Part shown: one piece after another, positions 26,166 through 36,400 of the stretch
Position numbering within the stretch: position 1 is the first letter of the stretch
Layout: the number at the start of each line of letters is the position of its first letter
Assembly (NCBI GenBank): GCA_937894725.1
Contig: CALAYL010000049.1
Location: 12,780 to 76,779, forward strand
DNA length: 64,000 nucleotides
Direction of reading: 5' to 3'
DNA from: an uncultured Bacteroidota bacterium
GTDB taxonomy: Bacteria > Bacteroidota > Bacteroidia > Chitinophagales > LD1
The notes under the pieces: model-generated
The model's input: the letters and a program-made list of their open reading frames with translations, nothing else
Databases searched by the model: none
Told to the model about the DNA's origin: nothing
Translations under genes and position numbers: made by a program

Positions 26166-29100
26166 ACATTGCTTAAATTTTTTACCGCTACCACATGGGC
26201 AAGGCTCATTTCTTCCTATCTGAGGTCCTGAACGTACTGGCTCTTGTTTTCGTTCATGTGTAGGCACATCTCCAGGATTTCCTTGAGCATCTATCTCCTC
26301 TTTGTTCGTTTGTAGCTTGCTCATGTCAGTCTCCTCTACACGTCCTTCTCTTACCTGATTTGCGTTATTATCGCTCGATGGCAAATGGGCTTTAAACAAG
26401 AAAGTCGCTATCTCCCCATTGACTTGCGAAACCAAGCGTTTGAACAAATTAAATGATTCGATTTTATAAATTACTAATGGATCCTTCTGCTCAAAATGTG
26501 CGGTCTGCACTTCTTGCTTCAAATCGTCCATAAGGCGCAGGTGGTCTTTCCAGGCTTCATCTATGATAGCTAGCGAAACTGATTTTTCAAAATGCTTCCA
26601 CAAATCTTTTCCTTGGTTTTCTACTACTGTTTTGAGATGTACCAGTACATTCAATCCTCTCTTAGCATCAGAAAATGGAATAGCAATCATGTTTATACTA
26701 TCACCTCTATCGCGATAAATATTGGTCAAAATAGGTAAGCTCATACTCACTACCTCAGCGGCTTTCTGCTTATAAACAGTAGATACTGTTTCAAACAACT
26801 TTTCGGTTAAACTCACAGCACTATCTTTCATAAATTCGTCCTTAGAAACAGGACTATCTATACCAAAAAACTTGACTAGATCTAGCTCAAATCCTTCGTA
26901 ATCCTTGATAGGCGAAAAGGTGTGTGCAATCTCATCGCACAAATCAAAAAGGGCATTTTGAATATCGAGTGAAAGTCGCTCTCCGAAGAGGGCATGCTTG
27001 CGTTTGCCATAAATCACTTCACGCTGGCGGTTCATCACATCATCGTATTCGAGCAAACGTTTACGAATACCAAAGTTGTTTTCTTCTACTTTCTTTTGCG
27101 CACGTTCGATAGATTTTGTAATCATGCTGTGCTGAATCACTTCGCCATCTTCGTAGCCCAATTTATCCATCACTTTTGAGATTCGCTCTGATCCGAAAAG
27201 GCGCATCAAATCATCTTCAAGCGAAACATAAAACTGAGATGAACCTGGATCACCTTGACGACCAGCTCTACCTCTAAGCTGCCTATCTACCCTTCGCGAA
27301 TCATGTCGCTCTGAGCCTATGATAGCCAATCCGCCTGCTGCCTTTACTTTATCTGAAATTTTAATATCCGTACCTCTACCAGCCATGTTGGTAGCTATGG
27401 TCACCGCTCCATCCATACCTGCACTCTCTACTATCTCCGCCTCCCGTTGGTGATGCTTTGCATTGAGTACATTATGTTTCACTTTGCGAATCGTAAGCAT
27501 ACGGCTCAAAAGCTCCGATACTTCAACGTTGGTCGTTCCAACGAGCACAGGTCTTTCTGCCTTGGTTAGCGCTTCGATCTCTTCGATTATCGCATTGTAT
27601 TTTTCACGTTTAGTTTTATAAATCAAATCTTCTCTATCATCGCGGATGATAGGGCGATTGGTAGGGATAGTAGATACATCGAGCTTGTAGATATCCCAAA
27701 GCTCACCCGCCTCGGTGATAGCTGTACCAGTCATACCGCACAGTTTATGAAACATCCTAAAATAATTTTGCAAAGTGATAGTCGCCATAGTCTGAGATGC
27801 AGCCTCAATTTTTACACTTTCTTTGGCTTCGATAGCTTGGTGCAAACCATCTGAATATCTACGTCCGTCTAGAATACGACCCGTATTTTCATCCACGATT
27901 TTCACCTTATTTTCCATCACTACATATTGAATATCTTTTTCAAAAATAGTGTAGGCTTTGAGCAATTGTTGTACGGTATGGATACGCTCTGTTTTTTCAC
28001 CAAAGTCAGACATGAGCGTTTCTTTTTTCTTCAATTTTTCCTCAGCAGAAAGTGTCGATTTTTCAATTTCTGCCACAGCAGAACCTACATCTGGTATTAC
28101 AAAAAAGTGTGGATCTTCTCCTGCTCCAGTGATAAGTTCTATTCCCTTATCTGTAAGGTCAACTGAGTTGTTTTTTTCATCAATGGTAAAATAAAGTTCC
28201 TTGTCTGCATGGGGCATTTGTTTTTGTTGTTCGGCCAAAAAATAATTTTCAGCATCACGCATTACTTGCATCATACCTGGCTCAGACAAAAATTTTATCA
28301 ATGCACTATTTCTAGGATAACCTCTAAATGAACGGAAAAGGGCGATACCTCCTTCACCTTCTTTCACGCCTGTACTGCCTTCTTTTATCAATCGTTTAGC
28401 ATCAATCAAAAACTGATTACACACCTTACGCTGCGCCTCTACAAGTTTTGAGATACGTGGCTTGAGTTCAAAAAACTGCTGTTCATCATTGCTCTCCACT
28501 TGACCTGAAATAATGAGCGGAGTACGTGCGTCATCTATCAATACCGAATCCACCTCATCTACCATCGCAAAATGGTGTTTACGCTGTACCATTTCATCAG
28601 GATTATTGACCATATTATCTCTCAAATAGTCAAAGCCAAATTCATTGTTAGTGCCATAAGTGATATCTGCGTTATAGGCATTTTTTCGGGCATCAGAGTG
28701 GGGTTGATAAAGATCTATACAATCTACTCGCAAACCCAAGAAGTTAAAAATAGGTGCATTCCATTCCGAGTCACGTTGGGCGAGGTAGTTATTCACTGTT
28801 ACGATATGCACCCCCTCTCCTGCCAATGCATTGAGATATGCCGGCAGTGTAGCCACGAGCGTTTTTCCCTCACCGGTAGCCATTTCGGCTACTTTACCTT
28901 GATGCAAAATAATCCCTCCAATGAGCTGTACATCGTAGTGGATCATATTCCATTTTACGGTATTGCCTGCGGCTTTCCACTCATTGTGATATACTACAGA
29001 GTTACCTTCGATTTTGATACTCGGATTTTTTACAGACAAAAACTTATCTAAATCAGTAGCTGTAGCTGACAATTCTGTATGCTGTGTAAATCGTCTAGCC

Positions 29101-29459
29101 GTTTCTTTTACTACTGCAAAAGCTTCTGGCAAAATCGCTAATAACACATCTTCGAGACGTTGATCTTTCTCTTTCTTGAGGGCATCTATTTCTTTGTAAA
29201 TTGTTTCCTTTCGTTGCAAATCTTCCTCACTCTCTGCCTGTGTGTTGAGTGTATCCTTTTGCGTATCAAAATCAGCTAAGTACTCTTTGATTCTAGTTTT
29301 AAATTCGTTTGTCTTATTTCGAAGTGCATCGTTTGAAAGCGATGATAGCTTCTCATACTCTTGATTGATTTGCACTACGATGCTATCGAGTTTTTTGAGC
29401 TCTCTATTGTTTTTTGAACCAAAAAAAGAAGTAAGTAAGCGTTCTAATACATTTGCCAT
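26148..29459 (-). CDS. secA: Preprotein translocase ATPase SecA
   Basis: A 1103-residue motor of the Sec pathway. Walker A is MATGEGKTLVATLPAY, the DEAD-like motif is VDEVDSVLIDDARTPLIISG and the helicase block TNMAGRGTDIKI with RQLRGRAGRQGDPG is intact. The C-terminus ends in a SEC-C zinc motif (CPCGSGKKFKQCHG). Bacteroidota SecAs are larger than the 901-residue E. coli protein because of an insertion, which fits the extra length here. All precursor proteins with Sec signals in this window, including the T9SS cargo, would pass through it. Confidence 0.98.
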   Translation of the reverse strand: MANVLERLLTSFFGSKNNRELKKLDSIVVQINQEYEKLSSLSNDALRNKTNEFKTRIKEYLADFDTQKDTLNTQAESEEDLQRKETIYKEIDALKKEKDQRLEDVLLAILPEAFAVVKETARRFTQHTELSATATDLDKFLSVKNPSIKIEGNSVVYHNEWKAAGNTVKWNMIHYDVQLIGGIILHQGKVAEMATGEGKTLVATLPAYLNALAGEGVHIVTVNNYLAQRDSEWNAPIFNFLGLRVDCIDLYQPHSDARKNAYNADITYGTNNEFGFDYLRDNMVNNPDEMVQRKHHFAMVDEVDSVLIDDARTPLIISGQVESNDEQQFFELKPRISKLVEAQRKVCNQFLIDAKRLIKEGSTGVKEGEGGIALFRSFRGYPRNSALIKFLSEPGMMQVMRDAENYFLAEQQKQMPHADKELYFTIDEKNNSVDLTDKGIELITGAGEDPHFFVIPDVGSAVAEIEKSTLSAEEKLKKKETLMSDFGEKTERIHTVQQLLKAYTIFEKDIQYVVMENKVKIVDENTGRILDGRRYSDGLHQAIEAKESVKIEAASQTMATITLQNYFRMFHKLCGMTGTAITEAGELWDIYKLDVSTIPTNRPIIRDDREDLIYKTKREKYNAIIEEIEALTKAERPVLVGTTNVEVSELLSRMLTIRKVKHNVLNAKHHQREAEIVESAGMDGAVTIATNMAGRGTDIKISDKVKAAGGLAIIGSERHDSRRVDRQLRGRAGRQGDPGSSQFYVSLEDDLMRLFGSERISKVMDKLGYEDGEVIQHSMITKSIERAQKKVEENNFGIRKRLLEYDDVMNRQREVIYGKRKHALFGERLSLDIQNALFDLCDEIAHTFSPIKDYEGFELDLVKFFGIDSPVSKDEFMKDSAVSLTEKLFETVSTVYKQKAAEVVSMSLPILTNIYRDRGDSINMIAIPFSDAKRGLNVLVHLKTVVENQGKDLWKHFEKSVSLAIIDEAWKDHLRLMDDLKQEVQTAHFEQKDPLVIYKIESFNLFKRLVSQVNGEIATFLFKAHLPSSDNNANQVREGRVEETDMSKLQTNKEEIDAQGNPGDVPTHERKQEPVRSGPQIGRNEPCPCGSGKKFKQCHGKEA

Positions 29460-29600
29460 GAAAGTGGTGTTCGTTTGATAGGGTTAAACTTTTTTAAAAA
29501 AGTCTGCTAAAATAAATTTTTGTTGCGATTATTTTTGGACAAAGGCTGTACCAGCTTATTTAATTACAGCATTTTGGCATAGATTTACGCAAAAGTGCCG

Positions 29601-29608
29601 TAAATTTG
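29601..29608 (+). promoter_or_regulatory. Candidate -7 box for the GGGPS operon
   Basis: TAAATTTG matches the Bacteroidota -7 consensus exactly, 38 nt before the ATG at 29646. A TTTG lies 24 bp upstream of it, somewhat farther than the usual 19-21 bp, so the call is tentative. Confidence 0.4.
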
Positions 29609-29645
29609 CCAACTTATTGGTTAATTGCAGACAAAATAACAGGGA

Positions 29646-30377
29646 ATGCCCCTTTACTACGAAGCCTTTTTAAAACATAGTGCCCAAAAACAGGTAGCCG
29701 CCCTTATCGACCCCGAAAAGGCCGAGGAGAAATATCTCTGGGAACTGATACAAGTGGCCAAAGCAACGCAGCTTGATTGGTTTTTTGTGGGTGGTAGTAC
29801 GGTAATGTTTGAAGATTTAGACCGTGTAGTCCGCTTTTTGAAAGGAAATAGTGCCATCCCAGTGATTTTATTTCCAGGTAGCGCCAATCAATTACATCCA
29901 AAAGCAGATGCAATTTTGTTTATGAGCCTGTTGAGCGGTCGAAACCCTACATATCTCATCGATGAGCAAAAAAAAGCCGCACAGGCTGTATTTGACACAA
30001 AAATAGGCGTGATACCTACGGCCTATATTTTGATAGCAAGTGGGAGCCAATCTACTACTGCCAGGGTGAGCGATACCATGCCTATTGAGCAACTCGAAGA
30101 AGCTCGCCATACGGCACTCGCTGGTCAATACATGGGTATGCAAGCTGTGTACTTAGAGGCTGGTAGTGGCTCTGTCGAAACCATAAAAACCGATTGGATA
30201 ATGGATATACGAAAGCATCTTTCGACCAAGCTGGTGGTAGGAGGAGGCATCAAAGATGGCTCTACGGCCAAAGCTATAGTGGATGCGGGGGCTGATGTGG
30301 TAGTGGTAGGTAATGCATTGGAAAACAAACCACAATTATTGAGTGAGATTTGTGCAGCGGTAAAAATTAAAGTATGA
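29646..30377 (+). CDS. Geranylgeranylglyceryl phosphate synthase family protein (PcrB/GGGPS)
   Basis: A 243-residue TIM-barrel prenyltransferase. Family marks are LIDPEKA near the start, WFFVGGSTV, the LFPGSANQL block, YILIASGSQSTTARVS, YLEAGSGS and VVGGGIKDG with VVVGNALE at the end (phosphate-binding). It transfers a polyprenyl chain to glycerol-1-phosphate. Archaea use it for ether lipids; group II bacterial homologues occur in Bacteroidota. The physiological lipid is not settled. Its stop overlaps the rsgA start by 4 bp (ATGA). Confidence 0.92.
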   Translation: MPLYYEAFLKHSAQKQVAALIDPEKAEEKYLWELIQVAKATQLDWFFVGGSTVMFEDLDRVVRFLKGNSAIPVILFPGSANQLHPKADAILFMSLLSGRNPTYLIDEQKKAAQAVFDTKIGVIPTAYILIASGSQSTTARVSDTMPIEQLEEARHTALAGQYMGMQAVYLEAGSGSVETIKTDWIMDIRKHLSTKLVVGGGIKDGSTAKAIVDAGADVVVVGNALENKPQLLSEICAAVKIKV

Positions 30378-31312
30378 TAGAAGGAGTAGTTCGAAAATCG
30401 ACAGGAAGTTGGTATGAAGTATGGATAGCCAATGACAGCTTGGTGATGGCTAGACTCAAAGGATTGATTCGCTTAGATTATAGCAAAGATACTAACCCAG
30501 TAGCTGTAGGCGATGTGGTATATCTAGAAAACGATGGCGATACCAACGACTGGATGATAGTGCAAGTCAAAGACCGCAAAAACTATATTGTACGTGCCTC
30601 GCCAAAACACAAAGGCGCAAGACAGGTGATAGCCGCTAATTTAGACCAGTGTGTTTTGATAGCTACATTAGATTCACCTCGAACTTCAACTGGTTTTATC
30701 GACCGCTTTTTGATGGCCGCAGAGGCTTATGGAGTGCCCACTATCATTGTGTTTAACAAGCAAGACCTTCTTGACCCAAAAGGACAAAGTAAACAAAAAG
30801 CGACTCGCAACATTTATGAACAAATAGGGTATCAAACAATCGAAACATCTACGGTGAGCGGAATAGGGCTAGAAGAATTAAAACAAGCTATGACAAAAAA
30901 AACGAGCTTGATTTTTGGTCATTCGGGGGTTGGAAAATCTTCGTTGATGAATGCTATAGACCCTAGTCTCAATCTCCGTATTGGCGGGCTTTCTCGCTTT
31001 GCCAATAGAGGTATGCATACCACTACCTTTGCAGAAATGTTTGCGCTAGATAATGATATAAAAGTAATCGACACTCCAGGGGTGAGAGAGTTTGGCCACC
31101 ATAGTTTAGCACCTCATGAAGTGAGCCATTACTTCAAAGAAATGAGTGCTTTACTACCCCACTGTAAATTTAATAACTGTACCCATACAGATGAGCCCGA
31201 CTGTGCTGTGATTGAAGCTTGGCACGAAAAATTAATATCAGAGGAGCGATACAAAAACTATCTGAACATCTATTTTGAGATTAAAACAAACTATAAATAT
31301 TGGGAGCAATAA
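30374..31312 (+). CDS. rsgA: Ribosome small subunit-dependent GTPase RsgA
   Basis: A 312-residue circularly permuted GTPase that checks maturing 30S subunits. OB-fold residues 1-65, then the permuted G-domain: FNKQD (G4), FGHSGVGKSSLMN (G1), DTPGVREF (G3). The C-terminal zinc finger is visible as HCKFNNCTHTDEPDC. The ATG overlaps the GGGPS stop; dtd starts 3 bp after its stop. Confidence 0.96.
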   Translation: MIEGVVRKSTGSWYEVWIANDSLVMARLKGLIRLDYSKDTNPVAVGDVVYLENDGDTNDWMIVQVKDRKNYIVRASPKHKGARQVIAANLDQCVLIATLDSPRTSTGFIDRFLMAAEAYGVPTIIVFNKQDLLDPKGQSKQKATRNIYEQIGYQTIETSTVSGIGLEELKQAMTKKTSLIFGHSGVGKSSLMNAIDPSLNLRIGGLSRFANRGMHTTTFAEMFALDNDIKVIDTPGVREFGHHSLAPHEVSHYFKEMSALLPHCKFNNCTHTDEPDCAVIEAWHEKLISEERYKNYLNIYFEIKTNYKYWEQ

Positions 31313-31315
31313 ATC

Positions 31316-31765
31316 ATGCGTATTATCATACAACGAGTAAGTGAAGCAAGTGTAACTATCGAACAAAAACTACACGTAGCTATCCATCAAGGACTGCTGC
31401 TACTAGTGGGTTTTGAGGAAATGGACAGTGAATCCGATATAACTTGGGCGGTAGCGAAAATAGCGCAAATGCGCATATTTAATGACAGTGAAAACAAGAT
31501 GAATCTTTCAATAAAAGAGGTCAAGGGCGAAATATTGGCGGTATCACAGTTTACTCTATTTGCAGATACACGCAAAGGCAACCGACCTAGTTTTACAAGG
31601 GCTGCTCCACCTGCTGTGGCCATTCCGCTGTACGAAAGTTTTAAGCAAAAAATGAGCGATTTTTTAGGCCAACAAATCCAGTCTGGGATTTTCGGAGCAG
31701 ATATGAAAGTAAATATACTAAATGATGGCCCAGTAACGATTTTGCTAGATTCAAAAAATAAATAA
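31316..31765 (+). CDS. dtd: D-aminoacyl-tRNA deacylase
   Basis: A 149-residue proofreading enzyme that removes D-amino acids and glycine wrongly attached to tRNA. The two signature loops are present: SQFTLFADTRKGNRPSFTRA from residue 77, and the Gly-cisPro motif NDGPVTILLD from residue 136. It lies 3 bp after rsgA, in a tight operon of housekeeping genes. Confidence 0.96.
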   Translation: MRIIIQRVSEASVTIEQKLHVAIHQGLLLLVGFEEMDSESDITWAVAKIAQMRIFNDSENKMNLSIKEVKGEILAVSQFTLFADTRKGNRPSFTRAAPPAVAIPLYESFKQKMSDFLGQQIQSGIFGADMKVNILNDGPVTILLDSKNK

Positions 31766-31768
31766 GGT

Positions 31769-32146
31769 ATGAAAATTGCATTGATTAGACACACTATATT
31801 GAGTGTAATTTTAGGAATGATGCTGTATATTGTCTTAAAGAATTATAGCCCGATAAAAGACTATACCACGTATTTATGGCTAAGTCTTTTGTTTCTAAAT
31901 GTACTTTTCGTAATACTGTATAGACTCATATTTATGACTATGCAAACGCAAAGTCAGCGTGCGTTTATGCCCCTTTTTGCTCTCACCTTTGGACTCAAAT
32001 TTTTTAGCACTCTAGCCCTATTGCTTTACTTGATATTCGTAGAAGGTATAAACAGTAAGGCTTTCGTACTACTCTTTTTCATGCAATATTTATCCTTTAC
32101 ATTTATGTGGATGTATGCCGTGTGGCAAAAATCTAGCTCAAAATAG
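31769..32146 (+). CDS. Small membrane protein of unknown function (four TM)
   Basis: A 125-residue protein with about four hydrophobic segments (near 12-28, 37-55, 70-92, 98-117). No family is recognised, but the position 3 bp after dtd makes it the last gene of the operon. Its 3' end overlaps the convergent acyl-CoA dehydrogenase gene by 14 bp. Similar small genes near ATP synthase in other Bacteroidota exist, but no link can be shown here. Confidence 0.75.
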   Translation: MKIALIRHTILSVILGMMLYIVLKNYSPIKDYTTYLWLSLLFLNVLFVILYRLIFMTMQTQSQRAFMPLFALTFGLKFFSTLALLLYLIFVEGINSKAFVLLFFMQYLSFTFMWMYAVWQKSSSK

Positions 32147-33272
32147 CTCTTGAAATTACGATACGCTGTATCTCTGAAGTGCCTTCATAGATTTGGGTAA
32201 TCTTGGCATCACGCATCAATCGCTCTACATGGTATTCTTTCACAAAACCATACCCTCCGTGCACCTGTACCGCCTCTACAGTAGTTTTCATCGCTACCTC
32301 CGATGCAAATACTTTTGCCATAGAGGAAGATAGATCATAGTTTTCTCCAGCATCTTTTTGTGCAGCTGCTTTATAAACTAAAAGACGTGCAGCTGCTATT
32401 TCTGTAGCCATATCGGCTAGCTTGAAAGCAATGGCTTGATGATTGATAATTTCTTTTTTGAATGCTTTACGCTGTTGAGCATAAGCAGCAGCCAACTCAT
32501 ACGCACCAGCGGCTATGCCTAATGCCTGAGCTGCTATACCGATACGTCCTCCTGCGAGTGTTTTCATCGCAAACTTAAAACCAAAACCATCTTCACCTAT
32601 TCGATTTGCTTTCGGTACTTTGACATCGTTAAACAAAAGCGTGTGAGTATCTGATGAGCGAATTCCGAGTTTATCTTCTTTCTTTCCTACTACAAAACCT
32701 TCCATACCCTTTTCGATAATCAGTACGTTGATACCTTTGTGCCCTTTCGCCACATCGGTTTGTGCTATCACTAAATACACATCAGCACAGCCTCCATTGG
32801 TAATCCAATTTTTAGTGCCATTCACTATGTAATGATCGCCTTTGTCTATAGCTGTAGTAGTCTGCGATGTAGCATCAGAGCCAGCTTCTGGCTCACTCAA
32901 ACAAAAAGCACCTAGTTTTTCGCCTTTGGCAAGTGGAGTTAAATATTTCTTCTTTTGCTCTTCTGTACCAAATTCTTGTAATCCCCAGCAAACCAATGAA
33001 TTGTTGACCGACATCAATACAGAAGATGAATTATCTACCTTAGATATTTCTTCCAAAGCTATTACATAACTCAGTGTATCGAGTCCGCTACCGCCATATT
33101 TTGTATCTACCATCATACCCAAAAAACCTAACTCAGCCATTCCTTTTACTTGCTCTGCTGGCCAAATCTGGTCGCTATCACGCTCTATCACGCCAGGTTT
33201 ACAAACAGTTTGCGCAAAATCGTTAGCAGCTTTGCGAATCATTAAATGTTCTTCGGATAATGAGAAATTCAT
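32133..33272 (-). CDS. Acyl-CoA dehydrogenase
   Basis: A 379-residue flavoprotein of fatty acid or amino acid breakdown. The FAD/substrate blocks are clear: LGAFCLSEPEAGSDA, WITNGG, VQVHGGYGFVKEYHVERLMRDAKITQIYEGTSEIQ. The catalytic Glu is in YEGTSE near residue 365. Length and motifs match short/medium-chain enzymes; chain-length preference is not predictable. It overlaps the 3' end of the convergent small membrane gene by 14 bp. Confidence 0.95.
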   Translation of the reverse strand: MNFSLSEEHLMIRKAANDFAQTVCKPGVIERDSDQIWPAEQVKGMAELGFLGMMVDTKYGGSGLDTLSYVIALEEISKVDNSSSVLMSVNNSLVCWGLQEFGTEEQKKKYLTPLAKGEKLGAFCLSEPEAGSDATSQTTTAIDKGDHYIVNGTKNWITNGGCADVYLVIAQTDVAKGHKGINVLIIEKGMEGFVVGKKEDKLGIRSSDTHTLLFNDVKVPKANRIGEDGFGFKFAMKTLAGGRIGIAAQALGIAAGAYELAAAYAQQRKAFKKEIINHQAIAFKLADMATEIAAARLLVYKAAAQKDAGENYDLSSSMAKVFASEVAMKTTVEAVQVHGGYGFVKEYHVERLMRDAKITQIYEGTSEIQRIVISRAILS

Positions 33273-33448
33273 AATGGTGTTTTTTTGAAGCTCGAATATA
33301 ACAGAAAACTGATAAACATAGCTTTGAAATGCGAAATCAGTTGAATAGCACTCCTCTGTGGGTATAGTATGAATTCAACAAAATGTACGAACTCTAAATT
33401 GTAAGAAAACAAAGACGCCCACTTAGCATATAATACACTTAAACAAAA

Positions 33449-33476
33449 AAATCCCGCTCTTAGTAGAGCAGGATTT
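33449..33476 (-). terminator. Terminator of the beta-helix T9SS gene
   Basis: On the minus strand a 12-bp stem with one mismatch (AAATCCTGCTCT against AGAGCGGGATTT) and a 4-nt loop is followed by a run of T (AAAAAAA on plus). Similar stem and downstream box recur at two other T9SS genes (38792 and 51539). Confidence 0.85.
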
Positions 33477-33495
33477 AAAACAAAACACGAAAAAA

Positions 33496-36400
33496 TTATT
33501 CTTTGATAAATCGTTTAGTTGTATTGCCTTTGGCTGTTTTTATAACCAAGGTATAAGGCGCAGATGATAGTGTCGATATATCTAGTTGAGCTGTTGCGTG
33601 ATCTATAACCATTGCCCTTTTTCCCAACACATCAACAATCTCAATGGACTCTATCGATGCTGCGCAATTGATAAATAATCTTTCACTTGCTGGATTTGGA
33701 TAAACAGATACCGCTATTTCTGTAATGTCATTAATGCCTACTCCCATCACATTCGTGATAGCACTCGTTTCGCTACATCCATTGGCATCTGTGACTGCTA
33801 CTGTGTAGTTTCCATTGGTAGTAGCGGTGTAGGTTTGTGCATTTGCAGAAGGTATGTTTGAGCCATTGAGTTTCCATTGATAGCTCACAAAACCCGATGA
33901 TGCGGTGAGTGTATTGCCCGCTTTTGCGATTGCAACACTAACAGCAGGTCTTACAAAAAGATTCAATGTTATCACCGAATCACAACCTGCTGCATTTGGG
34001 ATAGTTCTGGTGTATGTACCTCCCTGAGTCAAGGTTTGTGTACCAAAGGTATAGCTCGCGCCATTGCAGATAGTGTCTGCTATGGTACTGGCACTTGATT
34101 GTTTGATAGTAAGATTAAGGGTAATGATTGAATCACAACCATTGACAGCACCGCCTGCAACAGTAAACATTGCCGTGTTGTTATTAGCTGTATAGGTGTT
34201 TCCATCTATCCAGCTAAAGCTATTACAAGCAGATTTAGTATCAATGCCGGTAGTTGGATTATTGATAGTTAAATTTAGCGTAACCACGCTATCGCATCCA
34301 TTTGCAGCTCCACCAGCAATGGTGAAAGTAGCCGAATTGTTACTTGAGGTGTAGGTAGTACCATTAATCCACGTAAAGCTACCACATGCCGTTTTCGTTT
34401 CTGTGCCTGAAGCTGGGGCTTTGATGGTTAAATTTAATGTAATAATCGAGTCGCAACCATTAGCCGCACCATTAGGAATAGTAAATGTAGCCGAGTTGTT
34501 GTTAGCGGTATAATTGGTGCCATTAATCCATGTGTAGTTACCACATGCCGTTTTGGTATCTATACTAGTTGCAGGATTATTAATTGTAAGTCTTAGAGAG
34601 TCACTATTGCAGTTTACAGTATTTGCATATACTCCAGAGCTAGTGTAGGTTTGTCCATTTTTATACCATGTGAAAGAGCCACATGCTACTACCGATGTGT
34701 CGGTAATCGTAGAAGTGGTGATAACTGCACGCACAGGCACTCTCGGCCCTTCACAACCTGTTGTTACTTGCCAGTTGTAGAAATAATAATACAAATCTAG
34801 TCTTGCAGTGTTCGCTGGGGCAGCAGTCAATGTACTATGGTTAATATTTACAACACCTGGTATTGAAAATGGATAACCATAGTTTCCTCCTACTGGAGCT
34901 TGAGCAGATGGGTCAAAAAGCAAACCGGTAATACCTGTACTTCTCGCCCCTGGTCTTAATTTTAGGTTTGTTCCAGGCTGAATATTGAAGTTCAATAAGA
35001 CTGTTTGAGCAGTAGCTTGAGCTAGTGGATTTCCAATCACATTCACAGTAGCTGTATGTAAAATTACATTATTAGCATCTATCACATCTATAGTGACTGT
35101 ACCTGCTGTATTTGCCGTAGAGGCTATTGGATAAACAACTACCGATTGAAGTGTAAATGCTGATAATGCATCAAATACCAAACCGAAAGCAGTAGTTCCT
35201 GCTCCACTAGTGGGAGATGCAACTGGTACCGTTTTACCCACATTCGTAATGCCACCTCCCGAAGTTGGAGCAGCATAATACGTAGTGGAAGATGTAATGG
35301 CAGGCGTAGTGAAAGAAGTACCTGTAAACAACTTTGCGCCTCCCGTTGGATTTGCATACCAATTGACATCAGAGTTGATATCTGGCGTAGCACCTAATGT
35401 TGCTGTAATTGGTCCTGGCCCGCACACAGTATCATTGAATGTAGCTAATAAGCTTGGCTTATTGACTGCTACCAAAATAGGAGCAGAAGGAGAAGCCGAA
35501 ATAGGTGTGCCACCACATGAGATTTCACATCTAAAAAAATATGAACTGTCTAAGCCCGTGACAGCATAAGTCAAGGCAGTTGCGCCTGCTATATCTACCC
35601 ATGGATTACTACCTGTAAGTGATTTTTGCCATTGATAAGTAGCTCCAGTAATAGTATCTCCTGTAATGGTAAAAGAAACATCGCCTATTTCACAAAGTTG
35701 ATTTGTAGAGGCATTTGTAACCAAAGTAACAGGTGTAGAAATGATACGATAGGTCTTAGTATTTGAGACAGGGAAATTAGCCGCCATCAAACTTACAGAC
35801 GTAGGCGCAGTAGCAAAAGTAGCGCTGTTTACACCAAAATTATTACTCAAAGCCGAATCTTGAGCTACTACGAAATAGTCTAAATTATCACCTCCTACCA
35901 CAGGGCTATTGAGCAAGCTATAATCTATGTTGAAAGTAAAAGGGGATGAGCTATTGGCTGCTTCTACATATTTCCAGCCATTATCTGCAGCAGTGTTTGT
36001 AGCTGCTAGCACATTATTTTCTGTCGATTTTTTATACCAAAGTCTTGGCTTCAAACCTGCTCCTACATGTACTCCTGACGGATCAGTGATAGTAGCAGAA
36101 AGGGTAAGTGCATTGGTACAAATCGAATTGGGGATATTAGTATAAGAAATCGTAGGACCAGATAAATCCGCCCCAATGAATATGCCTTCGTCAGCGCCAA
36201 TATCTGGTGTGCTTACGTTTCGCACATCTCCATCAAAATCATCAGAAATACCTGCTACAGGCACTCCTCCGCTCTCTATCTGGGTCGGTACTGTTGGATT
36301 TATGTGTAAAAAATTAGGTGATGAACCTACTAAACTTAAGAAAGTTGGGTTTTCAGCCACTGAGTTTGCATCAGCAGGGCTCACCCTTGCTTTGTATCCA

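Noticed and set aside
33384..33391. A single TGTACGAA like the operator half-sites, near the beta-helix T9SS gene's 3' side
   Set aside because: The nearest similar core is 18 bp away, not 21-22, there is no -7 box at the right distance, and it lies downstream of the gene. Treated as chance.
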